Below are positions 42,197 through 49,203 of a DNA stretch of 64,000 nucleotides, one piece after another. The DNA lies in the NCBI GenBank assembly GCA_002343445.1, contig DDSP01000034.1, positions 6,636-70,635 on the forward strand. The letters are read 5' to 3'. The notes beneath the pieces are model-generated. The model was given only the letters and a program-made list of their open reading frames with translations, did no database searches and was not told the DNA's origin. The first letter of the stretch is position 1, and the number at the start of each line of letters is the position of its first letter. The position numbers and the translations under genes are program-made. The stretch is from Chthonomonas sp. UBA2387 (GTDB lineage Bacteria > Armatimonadota > Fimbriimonadia > Fimbriimonadales > Fimbriimonadaceae).

Positions 42197-42892
42197 ATGG
42201 CCACCTTGATCGGCGAACCCGTCATCCGTCACGTCGGAGCGTCTTTGGAAACAGAGATCGCGGGCCAACACATGGAACTCTTGCCCGAAAAGGCCCTGTA
42301 CTGGCCCCGCGAACGAACCCTCTTCGTGGCCGACCTGCACTTGGGCAAGGCCGCCCACTTCCGAGCCGAAGCCGTCCCCGTCCCCATGGGCACCACGCGA
42401 GAGAACCTCTCGCGACTGGCGCGGCTGCTGAAGCGCACGGGCGCCGAGCGCCTCGTCATCCTCGGCGACCTGTGGCACTCGCAACAAGCGCTCGCCCCGG
42501 CGACCCTCGAACTCGTCCACGCGTGGCGCACCAAGTACTCGAGCCTGGAAGCCGTGCTCGTCATGGGCAACCACGACGCCAAGCTCGACGCGATTCCCAA
42601 GGCCTTCGCCCTGCGCGTGGAGGACGAAGGGGTGGCGATGGGGCCGTTCGAGTTGCGCCATCACCCCAGCGACTCGGGCTCGGGCGCCTATCGCCTGGCG
42701 GGCCACATCCACCCTTCGGTGACGCTGGAAGGCAAGGGCCGCGATTCCCTGCGGCTGCCGTGCTTCTGGTTCGGCGAATCGCAAGGAGTGCTGCCCGCGT
42801 TCGGCGAACTCACCGGCACGGCCCGCGTTCACCCCCGCCCCTCCGACCGCGTGTTCGTGGTGGCCGGCTCGCGGGTGATGGCGGTCTCGTAG
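42197..42892 (+). CDS. Metallophosphoesterase, PdeM-like (ligase-associated nuclease family)
   Basis: The 231-residue protein has the calcineurin-like metal sites: Asp and His in VADLHLGKAAHF, Asp in ILGDLWHS, Asn-His in VMGNHDAKL, and His in LAGHIHPSV. The N-terminal phrase MELLPEKALYWPRERTLFVADLHLGK, broken at LYWP in the family, fits the PdeM group often encoded with an ATP-dependent ligase and exonuclease in DNA repair. The usual ligase and exonuclease neighbours are absent here, so its role is uncertain. A TATAAA lies about 20 nt upstream. It is divergent from the BON gene. Confidence 0.85.
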   Translation: MATLIGEPVIRHVGASLETEIAGQHMELLPEKALYWPRERTLFVADLHLGKAAHFRAEAVPVPMGTTRENLSRLARLLKRTGAERLVILGDLWHSQQALAPATLELVHAWRTKYSSLEAVLVMGNHDAKLDAIPKAFALRVEDEGVAMGPFELRHHPSDSGSGAYRLAGHIHPSVTLEGKGRDSLRLPCFWFGESQGVLPAFGELTGTARVHPRPSDRVFVVAGSRVMAVS

Positions 42893-42934
42893 AACCCCCA
42901 GGTTCCTGAGCGCTTGCTCGCTGAGGCTCCGGTA

Positions 42935-43320
42935 GTCCCCCTCTTCCACCGTCTGAGCCTTCCGGAGGCCGATGCGCCTCGCCGGTGGGAGAGGGGTTAG
43001 GGGTGAGGGCCGGGACTTTGGTCGCCAATCCGCAGCCGAACCCCAGCCAAACCTCGACCCGGGAGAGTCCCCTCTTCCACCGTCTGAGCCTTCCTGAGGC
43101 CGATGCGCCTCGCCGGTGGGAGAGGGGCTAGGGGTGAGGGCCGGGACTTTGGTCGCCAAACCGCAGCCGAACCCCAGCCAAACCTCGACACAGGAGAGTC
43201 CCCCTCTTCCACCGTCTGAGCCTTCCTGAGGCCGATGCGCCTCGCCGGTGGGAGAGGGGCTAGGGGTGAGGGCCGGGACTTTGGTCGCCAAACCGCAGCC
43301 AAACCCAACCGGGCCCCACC
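42935..43320. repeat. Three tandem copies of a 131-bp hairpin repeat
   Basis: Units start near 42935, 43067 and 43198 and are nearly identical. Each begins CCCTCTTCCACCG and later carries CGGTGGGAGAGGG, so it folds with a 13-bp stem (one G-T pair). Inner stems such as GAGGC/GCCTC lie within the loop, followed by a section with GCCGAACCCCAGCC. The array lies between the phosphoesterase stop and the small membrane protein. A fourth copy lies about 0.8 kb further right. All 431 bases of this gap appear non-coding. Confidence 0.85.
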
Positions 43321-43323
43321 AGA

Positions 43324-43764
43324 CTAATCACCAGCGCGATCGAACAGCCGATACATCCCAATCACGGCTACCCCCTCCAAGCTCAGCAAGAATGACAACG
43401 CCGTCCATACCATCGTCATATCCGCAGTCAACTCAGTGCCAGACAGACTCTCTACTCCCGTGAATCCATATTGAATCACTGACACGATGAAGAACAGATT
43501 CACGGCAAATGCGGCGAGGAGGAGTGCGCCAGCAGCGCTCCACGGCGATGTTGCCTTGAGGCACAAGCCGGCAACAGTCGGCAAGGCGACCATCAATCGT
43601 AACATGGATTGGGCTAACACAAAGAGCGTCCATCCGTTCAAATGCTGAATCTCGACAACGGTGGTAACGATCCACACCACCGAGATGCCCACTAGAGCAA
43701 TCCCGGGCCACTTGATGAGCACTCTCATGATAATCAGGGTAAGTCCTAAAGGAAGGTCCTTCAC
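43324..43764 (-). CDS. Small four-helix membrane protein, unknown
   Basis: The 146-residue protein has four evident membrane segments (IALVGISVVWIVTTVVEI, WTLFVLAQSMLRLMVALP, AGALLLAAFAVNLFFIVS, MVWTALSFLLSLEGVAVI). I do not recognise the family. The DNA is visibly less GC-rich than its neighbours and lies inside the repeat-rich island, which suggests recent transfer. The start is uncertain: GTG at 43764 gives the full frame and an ATG at 43728 would start just before the first helix. Confidence 0.55.
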   Translation of the reverse strand: MKDLPLGLTLIIMRVLIKWPGIALVGISVVWIVTTVVEIQHLNGWTLFVLAQSMLRLMVALPTVAGLCLKATSPWSAAGALLLAAFAVNLFFIVSVIQYGFTGVESLSGTELTADMTMVWTALSFLLSLEGVAVIGMYRLFDRAGD

Positions 43765-44090
43765 ATCTCATCAAGCAGGAGCCAAGAGTCTCATCGAGGT
43801 CGAGCCGAGATCTGCAAACGACGTCGCCAAGCGATTCTCGACCTCATCCTTCGAGCCCAAACCCAGCAACAGGGTGGAATGGCGCGTATCCGCGTCTACT
43901 CGGTTTGGCAGAGGGCATCGCACGCTCGCCGACACGCTGACTATTGGCCTTGCAGCCAGCGCGACGGACGCAGTGGGTGTTGGCCTGTCGGTTCATCGTG
44001 CTCGTCGCCGCAATCATGCTCCAAGTATAGCGAACGAGCCGTGGAAGGTGGCAGACGGACGAAGGAAAGCGCAGCAGTTCGAATGGCTAG

Positions 44091-44235
44091 GTTCCGGGGT
44101 CCGTGCTCGGTGAGGCTCCGGAGTCCCCCTCTTCCACCGTCTGAGCCTTTCGGAGGCCGAGTCGCCTCGCCGGTGGGAGAGGGGCTAGGGGTGAGGGCCG
44201 GGACTTGGGTTGCCGAACCCACCAAGCCTCGCCAC
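44091..44235. repeat. Dispersed fourth copy of the island hairpin repeat
   Basis: It shares the stem CTCTTCCACCG/CGGTGGGAGAG and the section GGGGTGAGGGCCGGGACT with the tandem array. It also shares about 35 bases of upstream flank (GGTTCC, then TGAGGCTCCGG) with the first array copy, which shows that the mobile unit is longer than the tandem period. Confidence 0.75.
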
Positions 44236-44643
44236 GGGGTGCCACGGTCTGACCGGGCCCGACAGCCATCCGCACGCCAAACAACGTCCCTGCCCGGCAG
44301 ACCGTGCCCGTTCCGCCGCCGGACGAACTGGCAAACCGGGCATCTTCCTCCCCAATCCTGGGGGGCGCAGGGAAAAAGCTGGTTCCGCCAAGGCGGGTGC
44401 CGCCAGCCGCCGACCAACCAGCGGCGTCAGACAGAGGGCGCGGCGGGAGGCGTGTGGATTCTGGTGGATCACGTCTCAAGCCGCGCGTCTCGAAGTCGAA
44501 CGCCGCTGCTCGGAAGCTTCATCCGTCGTCCTGCTGCAGCCGAACCCAGCCGAGCAACCGGTTGACAATCCCGCCCCCTGCGGCTTCAACGGTGAAGGCG
44601 ACCCAGATGTCGACTTCCGACTTCCTTCTTCCAAATCCGGGGG

Positions 44644-44671
44644 GATGTGAATGTGAATCGTGAATCGTGAA
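44644..44671 (+). repeat. 28-bp direct repeat, copy 1
   Basis: GATGTGAATGTGAATC followed by GTGAATCGTGAA. It is identical to the sequence 120 bp downstream and itself contains a tandem of TGAATCG. It lies in a non-coding region. Confidence 0.7.
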
Positions 44672-44763
44672 TGCAGTGACAAGGCGTGAGCAGGTTGTCG
44701 GCAGGTTGAGCCTGAGGTGCGCCTTTCCGAACCACTTGCCGACCACCGCCAACACCTGGGGGA

Positions 44764-44791
44764 GATGTGAATGTGAATCGTGAATCGTGAA
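44764..44791 (+). repeat. 28-bp direct repeat, copy 2
   Basis: Same 28 bases as at 44644. This copy abuts the mtaB stop codon at 44793, so it lies in the 3' region of the ndk-lpxD-lpxC-mtaB transcript. Confidence 0.7.
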
Positions 44792-44792
44792 C

Positions 44793-46106
44793 TCAGCCAA
44801 TCGCCAAAACGCGCCGATCGGCGGCTCGCGACTCGTGAGCGAGTTCGCCGAAAGCCACCCCGTCCCGCACCTCGTCCACACGAACTCGGGCGAACGATCG
44901 AGCCAGAGAGGGCGACCCCGCGAAAGAGACCTCGAACCCGTGCGGGGTCATCCCGCGCATCGTCTCCCCAGATCCCCGCTTCACCTCGACCAACGCCTCG
45001 ACCGTGCGGCCCAAGAACCGGCGGAGAAAAGCCTCCGGGCGAACCGTCTCGGTCAGAACGTGGCTCCGCCGTCGCTTCTCCTCGGGTGAAACGGGGTCGC
45101 CGAACCCATCGGCCGGCGTGCCGAACCGGGGACTGAACGGAAAAACATGAGCCTTGAGGAAGCCGACCTCCCGGCAAACATGCACGCTGGAAGCAAACCG
45201 CTCCTCGCTCTCCGTGGGGAAGCCCACCAGGATGTCGGTGGTGATCGCCAAGTCTGGAACGCGGCGTCGGGCTTCGGCGCACAGGTCCAGGTAATCCCGC
45301 TGCGAGTAAGGACGGTTCATGTCGCGCAAAACCCCGTCGTCCCCGCTCTGCAGCGGGATGTGCAGGTGCGGCACGACGACGCCCGAGGCTGCCAGCTCGA
45401 GCAATCGCGGCGTCACCTGCCGCATCTCGATGCTGCTGATCCGCAACCGGGCTTCCGGGCAGGCCGCCGCGACACGCTCGACGAGACTCTCGAAATCCGG
45501 ACCGCCGCTGCCCGTGGCGGGACCGTACGCACCGATCAACACCCCGGTGAGCACGAGTTCCAGGTGCCCCCGATCCACCAGCCTCCGGGCCTCTTCGACC
45601 ACCTCGATCACGGGGCGCGACTTGAGCCCCGGGCGCGTGAACGGGATCGAACAGTAAGAACAGAACACGTCGCACCCGTCCTGGACCTTGAGCGTCGCCC
45701 GCGTCCGGCCCACGGGTGGCGCAAGCGTCGGCCGAGCTTCGCGCGCCAGCCTCGCCTCGAACTCGGGGAACCGGCGGAACAGATGCCCAAGGGCATCCAA
45801 CTTCTCGGGGTTGGGCACGAGCACGTCCGCCCCGTCGAACTCTTCGGCCTTGTTGAGACTCATCTGAGCGGCGCAGCCCGTCACCACCAGCTTGGCGGTC
45901 GGATTGTCGCGCAGCGCCTTGCGCACGGTGTAGCGACTCTTGGCTTCGGCGACAGACGTCACGCTGCACGTGTTGACCACAACAACGTCGGCGGCCTGAC
46001 CCAAGGGCACCACGGCAAACCCGGCGGATTCGAACGACTCGAGGATCGCCTGGGTCTCGTACTGGTTGACCTTGCAGCCCAACGTGGTGAATGCGGCGGT
46101 CGGCAC
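44793..46106 (-). CDS. mtaB: tRNA (N6-threonylcarbamoyladenosine37-C2) methylthiotransferase MtaB
   Basis: Radical-SAM enzyme that adds a methylthio group to t6A37 of tRNAs reading ANN codons. In 437 residues the N-terminal domain has TLGCKVNQYETQ, NTCSVT and TGCAAQ, with three cluster cysteines. The radical-SAM motif is CDVFCSYCSIPFTRPG. A C-terminal TRAM-like stretch follows. The KVNQYE and CSIP phrases separate it from MiaB and RimO. It is the last gene of the ndk-lpxD-lpxC-mtaB operon, starting 7 nt after the lpxC stop. Confidence 0.94.
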   Translation of the reverse strand: MPTAAFTTLGCKVNQYETQAILESFESAGFAVVPLGQAADVVVVNTCSVTSVAEAKSRYTVRKALRDNPTAKLVVTGCAAQMSLNKAEEFDGADVLVPNPEKLDALGHLFRRFPEFEARLAREARPTLAPPVGRTRATLKVQDGCDVFCSYCSIPFTRPGLKSRPVIEVVEEARRLVDRGHLELVLTGVLIGAYGPATGSGGPDFESLVERVAAACPEARLRISSIEMRQVTPRLLELAASGVVVPHLHIPLQSGDDGVLRDMNRPYSQRDYLDLCAEARRRVPDLAITTDILVGFPTESEERFASSVHVCREVGFLKAHVFPFSPRFGTPADGFGDPVSPEEKRRRSHVLTETVRPEAFLRRFLGRTVEALVEVKRGSGETMRGMTPHGFEVSFAGSPSLARSFARVRVDEVRDGVAFGELAHESRAADRRVLAIG

Positions 46107-46113
46107 GGGGGGA

Positions 46114-46917
46114 TTATGGACGCGCCATGGCGGCGGCGAGTCGCGAGGCGGCTTCGACGTTCAGGCGGTGGCCCGAACGCTGGCCGACGATGCTCAGCGT
46201 CCGCATCGGCACCCCGGCCAGATAGAGGTCGCCCATGAGATCGAGCAGTTTGTGCCTCGGCAACTCGTTCTCGAACCGAGCGGCGTTGACGCAGCCCGTA
46301 GGACCCAGAACGAGCACGCTGCTTTCATCGAGGCCCCGACCCAGGCCGGCTTGCCGCGCCATTTCGATCTCGTGATGGAAGGCCGTGGTTCGCGCCGGGG
46401 CGATCTGAGAGCCGTAGTCGCGAAGCATGTCCTCGGTCTCGAAGGACTGCTCGTAGGGCCAGTCGCGGTCGGATTGGAACTCGTAGCGCCCGCGGCCGGT
46501 ACCGAGTGCGATGCCGATGCTCGCTCCGCCTTCTTGAGCGAACACGCGGGTGAAGAGGTCTGGCTTCTCCACCTCGCCCAATTCGGCCTTCGCCGCCGCG
46601 CTCAGATCGGTCCAGAAAGGCAAAGCGCTTCCGTCCATCGCGGGGAGTTCGGGCGCGGTCAGTTCGACTTCGACGTCGGTGATTTCGGAGCCGGCCAGAG
46701 CGCTCATCAAGTGCTCGATGGTCGCGATGCCGCCGAGCCGTGTGCATCGGCGCGTGTCCGAAACGTTGGCTGGGATGGCTTCGACCCGCTCGGATTCGCA
46801 ACGGAACCAAATGCCGCCTCCGCCCGGATGGACGGTGGCGACGACGGGCACGCCCGAGTGCAGTCCGAGCCCTTCGAAGACGATGGCCTCGGCGAGGGTC
46901 TTGCGGTGAACGATCAT
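46114..46917 (-). CDS. lpxC: UDP-3-O-acyl-N-acetylglucosamine deacetylase
   Basis: LpxC carries out the committed step of lipid A synthesis. The 267 residues are short but complete. Zn-binding His is in TIEHLMSAL, the second His and the Asp are in LPRHKLLDLMGDL, and the general-base region reads ELPAMDGSALPFW. The C-terminal GHRLNVEAA replaces the commoner HALN-type stretch. Its presence with lpxD shows an LPS-bearing outer membrane. The ATG overlaps the lpxD stop (ATGA). Confidence 0.94.
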   Translation of the reverse strand: MIVHRKTLAEAIVFEGLGLHSGVPVVATVHPGGGGIWFRCESERVEAIPANVSDTRRCTRLGGIATIEHLMSALAGSEITDVEVELTAPELPAMDGSALPFWTDLSAAAKAELGEVEKPDLFTRVFAQEGGASIGIALGTGRGRYEFQSDRDWPYEQSFETEDMLRDYGSQIAPARTTAFHHEIEMARQAGLGRGLDESSVLVLGPTGCVNAARFENELPRHKLLDLMGDLYLAGVPMRTLSIVGQRSGHRLNVEAASRLAAAMARP

Positions 46918-47954
46918 GAATTCGCGTCTCGCTTCTCGATCGCTCTTTCAAGCGCCTCGATGCGTTGCTTCAGTTCCGGCAGTTTGGGGACAAGCGAAAA
47001 CGCGCGCACAGCTTCCTTGAACGGTCGTGCCGGCGTTCCGAAGTAGGCTCCGGGTTCCAAGATGTCGCGCTCGACACCCGAACGGCCGCCGAGTTGAACG
47101 CGGTCGCCGATCGTCACGCCATGGGTCACACCGACTTGGCCGCCAAGGACGACGTGCTCGCCGACCGTGACGCTGCCCGACAGACCGACCTGTCCGACGA
47201 CGATGGAATGGGCTCCGATCGAGCAGTTGTGTGCGATCTGGACCAGATTGTCCACCTTCGCATCGTCGCCTAGGCGCGTTTCGCCCGCCGTGGCTCGGTC
47301 GATCGTGGTGAGGGCGCCGATCTCGACGTCCTCGCCGATGGCCACGCCGCCGACCTGGGGCACCTTCACATGCTTCTCGCCGTTCCAGGCGTACCCAAAG
47401 CCATCGGCACCAAGGACGGTTCCGCTGTGCACGATGCTCCGGTCGCCGATGGTCACGTCGCGGTACAGCACGGCATGCGGGTAAACGACCACGTCTTGGC
47501 CCAGCACGCAGTCCTCACCGATGTAGGCGTGAGCATAGATGCGCGACCCCGCACCGATCTTCGCGCCCGATTCGACGACGGCGTAGGGCCCGATCTTCGC
47601 CGATTCGTGAACTTCGGTCGTATCGGCGACCACGGCGGTGGGGTGGATGCCGCCCGCGATGGGCAACGACTTCTGCGAGAGGTGCAGCAGGAGTGCAAAC
47701 GCCTCGCGGGGCTTCGCAACCCGAACGCTGGGCAACGACGTTGCCCGCAGCCCTGCGCCGATCAGGATTGCGCCGACCCCATTGGTTTCGGCCTTGGCCA
47801 AGAACGCTTCTTTCTCGGCGAACGCGATGCCGTGAGGGTCGTTGGAGGCAGCCGTAACAGGGCGATTCAGAACCAGATCGGCAGGGCCATCCAGCACCCC
47901 GCCCACCCATTCGGCGATCTGGCCCAAGGTCCAAGGGGCGGGGCGCGGGGTCAT
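46914..47954 (-). CDS. lpxD: UDP-3-O-acylglucosamine N-acyltransferase
   Basis: LpxD adds the N-linked acyl chain in lipid A synthesis. The 346-residue protein has an N-terminal domain (ITWP-type region IAEWVGGVLDGPADLVLNRPV), then a left-handed beta helix of hexapeptide repeats from about residue 110 (IGPYAVVESGAKIGAGSRIYA and on), and a C-terminal helix. The catalytic His lies in LVQIAHNCSIGAHS. It starts 4 nt after the ndk stop and overlaps lpxC, placing lipid A synthesis in an operon with nucleotide metabolism. Confidence 0.95.
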   Translation of the reverse strand: MTPRPAPWTLGQIAEWVGGVLDGPADLVLNRPVTAASNDPHGIAFAEKEAFLAKAETNGVGAILIGAGLRATSLPSVRVAKPREAFALLLHLSQKSLPIAGGIHPTAVVADTTEVHESAKIGPYAVVESGAKIGAGSRIYAHAYIGEDCVLGQDVVVYPHAVLYRDVTIGDRSIVHSGTVLGADGFGYAWNGEKHVKVPQVGGVAIGEDVEIGALTTIDRATAGETRLGDDAKVDNLVQIAHNCSIGAHSIVVGQVGLSGSVTVGEHVVLGGQVGVTHGVTIGDRVQLGGRSGVERDILEPGAYFGTPARPFKEAVRAFSLVPKLPELKQRIEALERAIEKRDANS

Positions 47955-47958
47955 TGGA

Positions 47959-48375
47959 TTAGGAAACGATGCCCTCAGGGAACCAAAGTGCGAGTTCGTT
48001 CGCGGCGGCCTCGGGGTCGCTGGACGAGTGGGTCAGGTTGTCATCGATGCTGAGCGCGAAATCGCCTCGGACCGAACCGGGGGTGGCTTCGATCGGGTTC
48101 GTGGCTCCCATCATCGTGCGGATGGCCTTGACCGCGTTCGGCCCTTGGATGGCCATCGCGACCACGGGGCCGCTGCAAAGGTAGTTGACGACGTCCTCGA
48201 AGAAGCCTTTGCCCTGGTGCTCGGCGTAGTGGGCTTCGACCAGTTCGCGCGGGGCGCGCATCAGTTTGAGGCCGACGACGTTCAGCCCGCGCTGCTCGAT
48301 GCGGCGCGTGATCTCGCCGATCAGGTTGCGCTTCACGCCGCCGGGCTTGATGAGGACAAGGGTGGTTTCACTCAT
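47959..48375 (-). CDS. ndk: Nucleoside diphosphate kinase
   Basis: The 138-residue enzyme transfers phosphate between nucleoside di- and triphosphates through a phospho-histidine. The motifs ETTLVLIKPGGVKRNLIGEI, split here by family convention, and GATNPIEATPGSVRGDFAL are standard. The active-site His lies in DNLTHSSSDP, where most enzymes have NxxHGSD. It is the first gene of the operon with lpxD, lpxC and mtaB. TATCCT lies 13 nt upstream. Confidence 0.95.
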   Translation of the reverse strand: MSETTLVLIKPGGVKRNLIGEITRRIEQRGLNVVGLKLMRAPRELVEAHYAEHQGKGFFEDVVNYLCSGPVVAMAIQGPNAVKAIRTMMGATNPIEATPGSVRGDFALSIDDNLTHSSSDPEAAANELALWFPEGIVS

Positions 48376-48388
48376 GGTTCGAGGTCCG

Positions 48389-48394
48389 AGGATA
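48389..48394 (-). promoter_or_regulatory. -10 box TATCCT for the ndk operon
   Basis: TATCCT on the minus strand ends 13 nt before the ndk ATG. No other promoter is visible inside the operon. Confidence 0.45.
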
Positions 48395-48452
48395 CCAGCC
48401 GAGCATCGGATTGGCCGGGACGCGCCGACACGCCTCCGGGCGGAAGGAACGC

Positions 48453-49151
48453 CTATGCCTCGTCATCATCGGGTGACTCGTCGGATTCTGGGTCTCGTGT
48501 CCGCCAGCCGTCCTCGCCAGGCGTGCGCGGGAAGCCGAAAAGGAGTCTGACGAAATCCGGGTCCTCGACAGGATAGTACTGCTCGTACTCCAACTCGCCG
48601 ATTTGCTCCCTGGGCATATAGCCGCGCCAACCCATCTCGATGTCGAGATACGTCGTGCATCCTAACCAGTACTCCCCGTTGAAGGAATCTTGATTGACGA
48701 CCAGTCGTTTGAGGACGTCGTCCTCGGTCCATCCGTCGGGCATTCTCGCAACGTCGTCCGAATCGTAGTTGGTCCACTTGCAGAGGAAGGCCGCGCCGGA
48801 AGGCAACTCTACGAAGTCGTGGCGCTCGGCGTAGCTGTCTTGGAACGACACGGACAAGCGGTACACCACGTAGGGTTCCAACACAGCGTCCATGAACTTT
48901 CCGGCGTGTTTGTAGTCGGGATGACCTTCTTCGGGGTACCCGAGAAGCTGGCCGATACTGAGACGCTGGTGGCCTGCTTCGGCAGCAACGTTCAGGACTC
49001 GTTCGATTTCGTCTTCGCTTGGAATGGCAAGTTCGTCAGGTTCATTCTTGACGGAAGGCGTAGGGCCACCCAAGGGCACGTTGATGACCAGTTTGCCAAA
49101 CTGCATCTTCGGGTCGTCGGGATCGGGCTTTCGGAATCGGACGGTAGCCAT
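48453..49151 (-). CDS. Hypothetical acidic protein
   Basis: The 232-residue protein is soluble and acidic, with a C-terminal tail PESDESPDDDEA. Aromatic and acidic segments such as SFNGEYWLGCTTYLDIEMGW and EYEQYYPVEDPDFVRLLFG dominate the second half. No signal peptide, membrane helix or recognisable catalytic motif is present. I do not recognise the family. The ATG at 49151 is chosen because upstream residues in this frame come from the end of the S8 protease gene. GTATAC lies about 8 nt upstream. Confidence 0.65.
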   Translation of the reverse strand: MATVRFRKPDPDDPKMQFGKLVINVPLGGPTPSVKNEPDELAIPSEDEIERVLNVAAEAGHQRLSIGQLLGYPEEGHPDYKHAGKFMDAVLEPYVVYRLSVSFQDSYAERHDFVELPSGAAFLCKWTNYDSDDVARMPDGWTEDDVLKRLVVNQDSFNGEYWLGCTTYLDIEMGWRGYMPREQIGELEYEQYYPVEDPDFVRLLFGFPRTPGEDGWRTRDPESDESPDDDEA

Positions 49152-49203
49152 GGGTCTGGGTATACCCCGTACGAAAACACGGCCAGATATGGCCAGGCTT
49201 CGC

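Larger units (their letters stand above)
43765..44792. other. About 1 kb non-coding, repeat-rich gap
   Basis: No open frame here resembles a protein on either strand. The frames present have shadow-like arginine/proline-rich composition. The gap contains a dispersed copy of the island hairpin repeat (44091-44235), a hairpin-like CCTCCCC/GGGGGG section near 44350, and a 28-bp direct repeat spaced by 120 bp (44644 and 44764). Some of it may be decayed coding sequence. Confidence 0.6.

Noticed and set aside
42935..43320. CRISPR-like array
   Set aside because: Repeats are about 131 bp, adjoin each other without unique spacers, and no cas gene is near.
43661..44113. Candidate gene in the repeat island
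   Set aside because: The translation has no recognisable motif, low-complexity composition, and crosses a repeat copy; treated as non-coding.
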